A program made the position numbers and the translations under genes. From Rhodanobacter sp. AS-Z3 (GTDB taxonomy: Bacteria > Pseudomonadota > Gammaproteobacteria > Xanthomonadales > Rhodanobacteraceae): DNA of 64,000 bases. This document shows, one piece after another, positions 62,581-64,000 of this stretch (positions are counted from its first letter, which is position 1; the number at the start of each line of letters is the position of its first letter). The DNA is taken from positions 395,001-459,000 of the forward strand of contig NZ_CP119392.1 of the NCBI RefSeq assembly GCF_029224025.1, written 5' to 3'. The notes below the pieces were generated by a model. The model was not told where the DNA came from, ran no database searches, and worked only from the letters and a program-made list of their open reading frames with translations.

Positions 62581-63495
62581 ATGAATCCATCCACCCTGCG
62601 TATTGCCACCCGCAAAAGCGCGCTCGCGCTGTGGCAGGCCGAACATGTGGCCGCGCTGCTGCGCGCCGCGCATCCGGGATTGGTCGTCGAACTGGTGCCG
62701 ATGAGCACACGCGGTGACGAGATTCTGGACAAGCCGCTGGCCAGCATCGGTGGCAAGGGTTTGTTCCTGAAGGAACTGGAAGTGGCCATGCTGGAAGGCC
62801 GCGCCGACCTGGCCGTGCATTCGCTGAAAGACGTACCGGCCGAGCTGGAACCCGGCTTCGTGTTGCCGACGATTCTGCCGCGCGCAGATGCCGCGGACGC
62901 GTTCGTCAGCAACGACTACGCCGAGCTCGCTGCGCTGCCGCAGGGTGCGCGGGTGGGTACTTCATCATTGCGTCGACAGGCGCAGTTGCGCGCGTTGCGA
63001 CCGGATCTGGTGCTGCTCGACCTGCGTGGCAATGTGGGCACCCGACTGAGCAAGCTGGACGCCGGCAACTACGACGCGATCGTGCTGGCCTGTGCCGGGC
63101 TGGAACGATTGGGACTGGCCTCGCGCATCCGTTCGCGACTGGCCGCACCGCACTGGTTGCCGGCCCCGGGCCAGGCCGCCATTGCGATCGAGGCGCGCGC
63201 GGATCAGTTCGCGGTGCTGGCCCTGCTCGGTGCGCTGGAAGATGTCGATAGCCGGCTCACCATCACCGCCGAGCGCGCGATGAACCACGCCTTGGGCGGC
63301 AGCTGCACGGTGCCGGTAGGTGCGTGGTGCACGCTGGCCGAACACGGCCTGCATTTGCGTGGACTGGTCGGCGATGCCGCCAGCGGGCGCTTGCTGCACG
63401 CCGAGGCCAGCGGCCCCGCTGACCAAGCCGAGGCACTGGGCCGACGGGTGGCTGAGCTGTTGCTGGCGCAGGGCGCGGGCGAACTGCTGGGGTGA
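62581..63495 (+). CDS. hemC: porphobilinogen deaminase
   Basis: Polymerises four porphobilinogens into hydroxymethylbilane in haem synthesis. The 304-residue product has [17 protein letters not shown], the active-site Asp region [11 protein letters not shown], the pyrrole-binding arginines in [11 protein letters not shown] and the dipyrromethane cofactor attachment cysteine C242 in [10 protein letters not shown]. It is divergent from the yccA-like gene. A GGGGAAC-type repeat follows the stop. Confidence 0.96.
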   Translation: MNPSTLRIATRKSALALWQAEHVAALLRAAHPGLVVELVPMSTRGDEILDKPLASIGGKGLFLKELEVAMLEGRADLAVHSLKDVPAELEPGFVLPTILPRADAADAFVSNDYAELAALPQGARVGTSSLRRQAQLRALRPDLVLLDLRGNVGTRLSKLDAGNYDAIVLACAGLERLGLASRIRSRLAAPHWLPAPGQAAIAIEARADQFAVLALLGALEDVDSRLTITAERAMNHALGGSCTVPVGAWCTLAEHGLHLRGLVGDAASGRLLHAEASGPADQAEALGRRVAELLLAQGAGELLG

Positions 63496-63496
63496 G

Positions 63497-63570
63497 GCGG
63501 GGAACGGGGAACGGGGAATGGGGAACAAAAGCTTCCCAGCTTCACGCGCTTCCTGTTCCCTGTTCCCCGC
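63497..63570. repeat. GGGGAAC-type dispersed palindromic repeat, copy 2
   Basis: Four GGGGAA(C/T) units followed by AAAAGC are answered by an inverted GCTTCCTGTTCCCTGTTCCCCGC. Together they form a long imperfect stem. It begins two bases after the hemC stop, as copy 1 begins shortly after the speE stop. Confidence 0.7.
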
Positions 63571-63577
63571 CCTTCAC

Positions 63578-64000
63578 TCAGAAGTTGTAAACCAGATTCG
63601 TGGTGGTCAGCGTGTCGGTCTTCTTGGTACCCGGCCGTACGTCGGTGTTGTGGCGAACCTGGAAACCAACCTTCAGCGCCAGCTTGCGGGTCATGCTGAC
63701 CGCCAGGCTGGCGTCGTTCTGCAGGTAGGAGTTCTTGGAGCCCGCTTCCATCAGGAAGGTGTCTTCGAACGCCGTGTTCTCGGTGAGCTTGTACTTGTAG
63801 TTGATCAGGCCACGACCCACCATTTCGCTTTCGGTCGGCTGCCGCTGGTGCACCACGGTATTGCCGACCACCACGGCGACGTCCGCCGGACGATAACGCT
63901 TGTAACCCGGACCGATTTCGAACGACAGCTCGTTGCGGCCATCCTTCAGTGCAATGTAGCCGTAGCCCAGCGAGACGATGCCCTGCCAGAGGTTCGAGCC
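63578..64000 (-). CDS. DUF481/YdiY-like outer-membrane protein, 3' part
   Basis: The gene is truncated by the window edge, so only the C-terminal ~140 residues are visible. They form alternating amphipathic strands (YGYIALKDGRNELSFEIG, LINYKYKLTENTAFEDTF, ASLAVSMTRKLALKVGFQV) and end in the aromatic LVYNF typical of an outer-membrane beta-barrel. The pattern fits the DUF481 family (YdiY, 'salt-induced outer membrane protein'). It is convergent with hemC across the repeat. Confidence 0.78.
   Translation of the reverse strand, partial: GSNLWQGIVSLGYGYIALKDGRNELSFEIGPGYKRYRPADVAVVVGNTVVHQRQPTESEMVGRGLINYKYKLTENTAFEDTFLMEAGSKNSYLQNDASLAVSMTRKLALKVGFQVRHNTDVRPGTKKTDTLTTTNLVYNF

Overview
The window is a high-GC gammaproteobacterial chromosome segment, most like the Rhodanobacter/Xanthomonadaceae group. 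The basis is the runs radC / coaBC-dut-algC / pyrE and speA-speE, the cyclic beta-glucan synthase, and intergenic palindromes ending in GTAGGAGC or GGGGAAC of the kind scattered through xanthomonad genomes. No rRNA, tRNA or CRISPR was recognised.

Layout. 0-8 kb: tyrS, an M23 murein peptidase, anmK and ampG (peptidoglycan turnover and recycling), xth, pyrE and a DUF4124-type secreted protein. 8-16 kb: membrane-anchored algC, dut, coaBC, radC, argS and a SPOR-domain protein. 16-28 kb: two short-chain dehydrogenases, speA/speE (polyamines), a ParA-like ATPase, sixA, a phospholipase D-type lipoprotein, a TonB-like protein and a thiolase. 28-41 kb: a PAS-GGDEF-EAL protein, a GNAT acetyltransferase and one giant gene for a cyclic beta-1,2-glucan synthase of about 2,870 residues.

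40.8-52.5 kb is the accessory region and the most interesting part. It is a chromosomal integron: an integron integrase (intI) read leftward, an attI-like site, and a chain of promoterless one-gene cassettes read rightward, each ending in an attC site. Nine cassettes can be delimited. In the first five, the start of the cassette (GTTRRRY) is complementary to the start of its own attC, as expected from excision as a circle. The fifth attC is split by a 1,508-bp IS110-family element (IS1111 group). Removing it with the 7-bp/3-bp end extensions typical of that group restores a perfect attC. The long non-coding end of this IS should encode its guide (bridge/seeker) RNA and contains stretches matching the target attC. 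Cassette products include a TerB-like/BRCT protein, a lipoprotein gene broken by one in-frame TGA, a DUF3144 protein, a CPBP protease, a prokaryotic YEATS protein and several small membrane proteins. The attC sites become progressively degenerate away from intI. From 48.5 to 52.5 kb there are only decayed attC-like remnants among small membrane-protein genes and a multiply damaged pseudogene.

52.7-61.7 kb returns to core genes for sugar-phosphate metabolism, all read rightward: zwf, a HAD hydrolase, tal, pgi, pgm and tkt, ended by a strong terminator. 61.7-64 kb carries a Bax-inhibitor-1/YccA-family membrane protein, hemC and the 3' part of a DUF481 outer-membrane protein cut by the window edge.
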